Shown in pieces: positions 61,752-64,000 of a stretch of DNA of 64,000 bases. The notes beneath the pieces are model-generated. The model did not search any database and had not been told where the DNA came from. It was given only the letters and a program-made list of their open reading frames with translations. A program made the translations under genes and the position numbers. The first letter of the stretch is position 1. Every line of letters starts with the position of its first letter. Origin of the DNA: Amyloporia xantha (taxonomy: Eukaryota > Basidiomycota > Agaricomycetes > Polyporales > Adustoporiaceae); contig JAYKKR010000015.1 in NCBI GenBank assembly GCA_036971615.1, positions 620,001 to 684,000 of the forward strand, written 5' to 3'.

Positions 61752-64000
61752 CTACGGCGACGACGGCAGCGTGTGGGTACCATCTCCACTCTTCCACATA
61801 GCCGGGCTGTTGTTGAGATCGAGGCTCGCGAGCGTACCGTTCAGATCCTGAATAGAATCATGATCATGATCATTGCCCGAGTAATGCTTCTGCTGCGAGC
61901 CTCTCCTCGAGATATCGGGCCGCTGTACAAGGGGAGCCTCTTGGCGAGAAGAAGCGCGGCTTGACTGGAAGGGCGAGCTGGCGGATGTGGCCTCACCCAG
62001 TAAAGAGTTGTATCGCTGCGATGCACTCGGCGGACGGATCGTCTGGAGCGCTGTTGGCGAGATCTTTCCGCTTCCGCTCTGCACCTTCTCGTCCTGTGCA
62101 GGGTCGTACCATGACCCGTAGCCCTTCGTCAGGTTGGAAAATGCTTGCATTTGAGCAGACGCAGCGGTATCCTGGCTCTTCATACCTTCGCCTAGATAAT
62201 TCGGGTCGGGGGAGAACGGTGAGAAGGTAGAAGCAGCCGTGGAACTTCCACCTTGGCGTAAACCAAATATTGAAGAATTGAATGCATTCACGGTAGCCAT
62301 ACGATCTCCGTTGATGTCGGGCAAGAGTCCCACAGGTTGCTCACTGTCTCCTCCATTGGTAGGAGCGAGCCCGCCATTATTCAACATATTGGTGAGACCG
62401 AACTTTTCCAAGAGCTGGATCGCCTGCTCAGGGGTCAGCGACGGAGTGTTCTGGGTGGCAGCCTGCGTCTGATATTGGGCCTGGAAAGCAGCAGCCTGTG
62501 CCGCTTGTGCGGCGGCCTGTGCAGCCTTGTCTGCAGAAGGAATCAGAAAATCGGCGAAGAAAAGAGGAAGCAAACATACATTGACTACGTCCCCAGCTCA
62601 ATCGAATTCTACTACCTCCTATAGGGAAACCCTGCATCTTCTCGATAGCTCTCTCTGCATCCGGTTTACGCACGAATTGCACGAAGCCACAGTGCTTGCC
62701 AACTGGGACCTTGACCTGAGACCCGAATTTATCAGCAATGAATATGTCAGTGAAGGAGGGCGCATGGTGCCTTACGTAGTGAATGTCGCCAAAAGGTGCG
62801 AAGAACGTCCTCAGCGTTTCCTCTGAAATCAATGGTGACAGCCCTCCGACAAAGACCGTCGTGTTGTACGGGTCAGACGATGTCAGTTGCTCTCCGTTCG
62901 GGCCGATCAAGTTGGACAAGATCGCACGAGCCTGTGCATGATGCTTCCATGACTCCTCAGAAAGATTGAGCCTTTGCGCCATAGTCTGCTCTTGCGTGGC
63001 TTGTGCGAAGGGCACAGAGACAGAGGCAGCACCACCATTGCCAACTGGTGTACTACCAGAGGACATGTTGCCGCTTGCAAATTGCGCCGCTTTCAGGGCC
63101 TCTTCCGATGTTGCTGATGCCAACGTTGAAGACGACGTCGTGCTGGACCCGGAGCTGAGTGACGGCACGGAGACCGAAGAATTCGACGTCGAGTTGGATA
63201 CAGTATTGCCGTTTGCTCCCGCAGCAACAGAGCCCGCCAGTGGTGCAGAAACGCTCTTCGTCTGGTTTGCACTAGGAAGAGGAAGCGTGATAGTCACTTG
63301 GGTCTGTTGCTCTGGTACCACAGGGGTTGGCGGTGCGACGAGCGGGAAAGGCATTTGCGAGAAGTCTAACCCTGTCATTCCTGGCACTGGCTTAAACTTT
63401 GCAGTCGCAGGGGAGATACGCACTGCATAGAGATACAGTTAGCCCAGGGCCACGCCAGGATCAGAACGTGGACGTACTTGGCCGAGAGAGGCAATACAAG
63501 CCATGCATCTCGATCAGTGCGCGTTGCTGATCCGCTTCGTCCGTAAACCTGTTTAGGAGAACAATGGATTAATATAAGTTGGAACATCGTGGCACATCAG
63601 GGAAGAATACGCGCCTTACGAAACCATAGCCCCGCGACACGCCCGTTACCGGGTCCAGCATGATCTTAGCGCTTTTGCAGCTGAGGAAGGGCCGAATAAA
63701 TCGAGGTTCCCTGTCGTTACGCAGACCGAGTACAGGATTGCGGAAGACGGCGACGAGGTCAGAGTTTGACACCTCTGGTGCAAGATCACCCACGAAAATG
63801 CTATACTCTTTGGGGTACTGCGGATTCTGGCCACTTGGCAGCGTAATGGTCTGGCCAGGGGCCATTGGCGCAAGGGGAGCTGACGGAACAGAAGAAGCCC
63901 AATTTAGCGCAAATGGCTTACTCGAGTTGGGCATAATGACAGATGCGCTGTTCCCATTGTTGTTATTGATCTGGGACAGGACAGACGCTGCATGGGCTTG
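61752..64000 (-). CDS. RRM RNA-binding protein, Csx1/Nam8/TIA-1 type (5' part outside window)
   Basis: mRNA-binding post-transcriptional regulator related to S. pombe Csx1 and yeast Nam8/Ngr1. Visible exons are 64000..63615 (entering from the edge), 63548..63478, 63422..62776, 62715..62580 and 62530..61752; 672 residues are visible and RRM1 lies outside. RRM2: EYSIFVGDLAPEVSNSDLVA, a basidiomycete-style insertion NPVLGLRNDREPRFIRPF, SCKSAKIMLDPVTGVSRGYG and FVRF, ending in the hallmark SRPMRISPATAK. A Ser/Thr-rich linker follows. RRM3: NTTVFVGGLSPLISEETLRT, GKHCGFVQFVRKPDAERAIE and GGSRIRLSWGRSQ, then an Ala/Gln-rich and disordered tail. The intron 63614..63549 gives FVRF only with a GC donor (GTAAG|GCGCGT). 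It may act in stress-mRNA stability or splicing, by analogy only. Confidence 0.88.

Noticed and set aside
63680..63760. Small intron inside RRM2 of the right-edge gene
   Set aside because: No donor/acceptor pair in this stretch joins the flanking RRM residues in frame.

Overview
The window is nuclear DNA of a filamentous basidiomycete, most likely an Agaricomycete. The evidence is dense protein-coding genes cut by many introns of about 50-65 nt, compact intergenic spaces, and families typical of mushrooms and polypores: a DUF6593-like protein, an F-box/nucleotidyltransferase-like protein and a microsomal P450. There is no operon structure, rRNA, tRNA or CRISPR array. Exon models were built by hand from splice signals, reading phase and family conservation. 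Every model given for a recognised family closes in phase.

Layout. 1-339: 5' end of a cytochrome P450 (-), cut by the window edge. 2090-2702: unrecognised small gene (+). 3153-9090: divergent pair HAM1 (ITP pyrophosphatase, -) and SMC5 (24 exons, +). 9289-12077: RRP43 exosome subunit (-) and aspartate-semialdehyde dehydrogenase (-). 13039-14844: EMC6 (+) and a DUF6593-like gene (+), both with microexons. 15147-23742: TTC27/Emw1 TPR protein (-) and a Boi-type SH3-SAM-PH polarity protein with a CH-like C-terminus (-). 24090-26205: acidic nuclear protein (+) and mitochondrial ribosomal protein L13 (-). 26264-27688: two nested inverted-repeat transposons in the MRPL13/NUP192 divergent promoter. 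27801-34069: nucleoporin NUP192 (+). 34225-37358: mitochondrial methionine aminopeptidase (-) and TAF4 (-). 37778-39870: FG nucleoporin NUP42 with a CCCH finger (+). 40398-41621: F-box/NTase-like protein (-). 41809-42415: first copy of a TIR element, followed by a gene-free stretch of about 2.9 kb. 45282-53674: auxin-efflux-carrier transporter (+), short-chain dehydrogenase (-), metallophosphoesterase (-) and serine racemase/threonine deaminase-like enzyme (+). 54607-56837: PX domain fused to a GH18 chitinase (-). 57602-58196: second, inverted copy of the TIR element. 58381-61053: eIF3b (-). 61752-64000: three-RRM protein of the Csx1/Nam8/TIA-1 type (-), cut by the right edge.

The genes are mostly unlinked housekeeping functions: genome maintenance, RNA decay, transcription, nuclear pore, translation, ER insertion, mitochondrial translation and amino-acid metabolism. 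The unusual material is in gene architecture and mobile DNA: a PX-GH18 fusion; four introns that fit family frame only with GC-AG boundaries; microexons down to 7 nt; an ATG-only first exon; a perfect 276-bp inverted-repeat transposon with a 9-bp target duplication, inserted in an older element with an 8-bp duplication; and a two-copy TIR family whose insertion sites are both readable.
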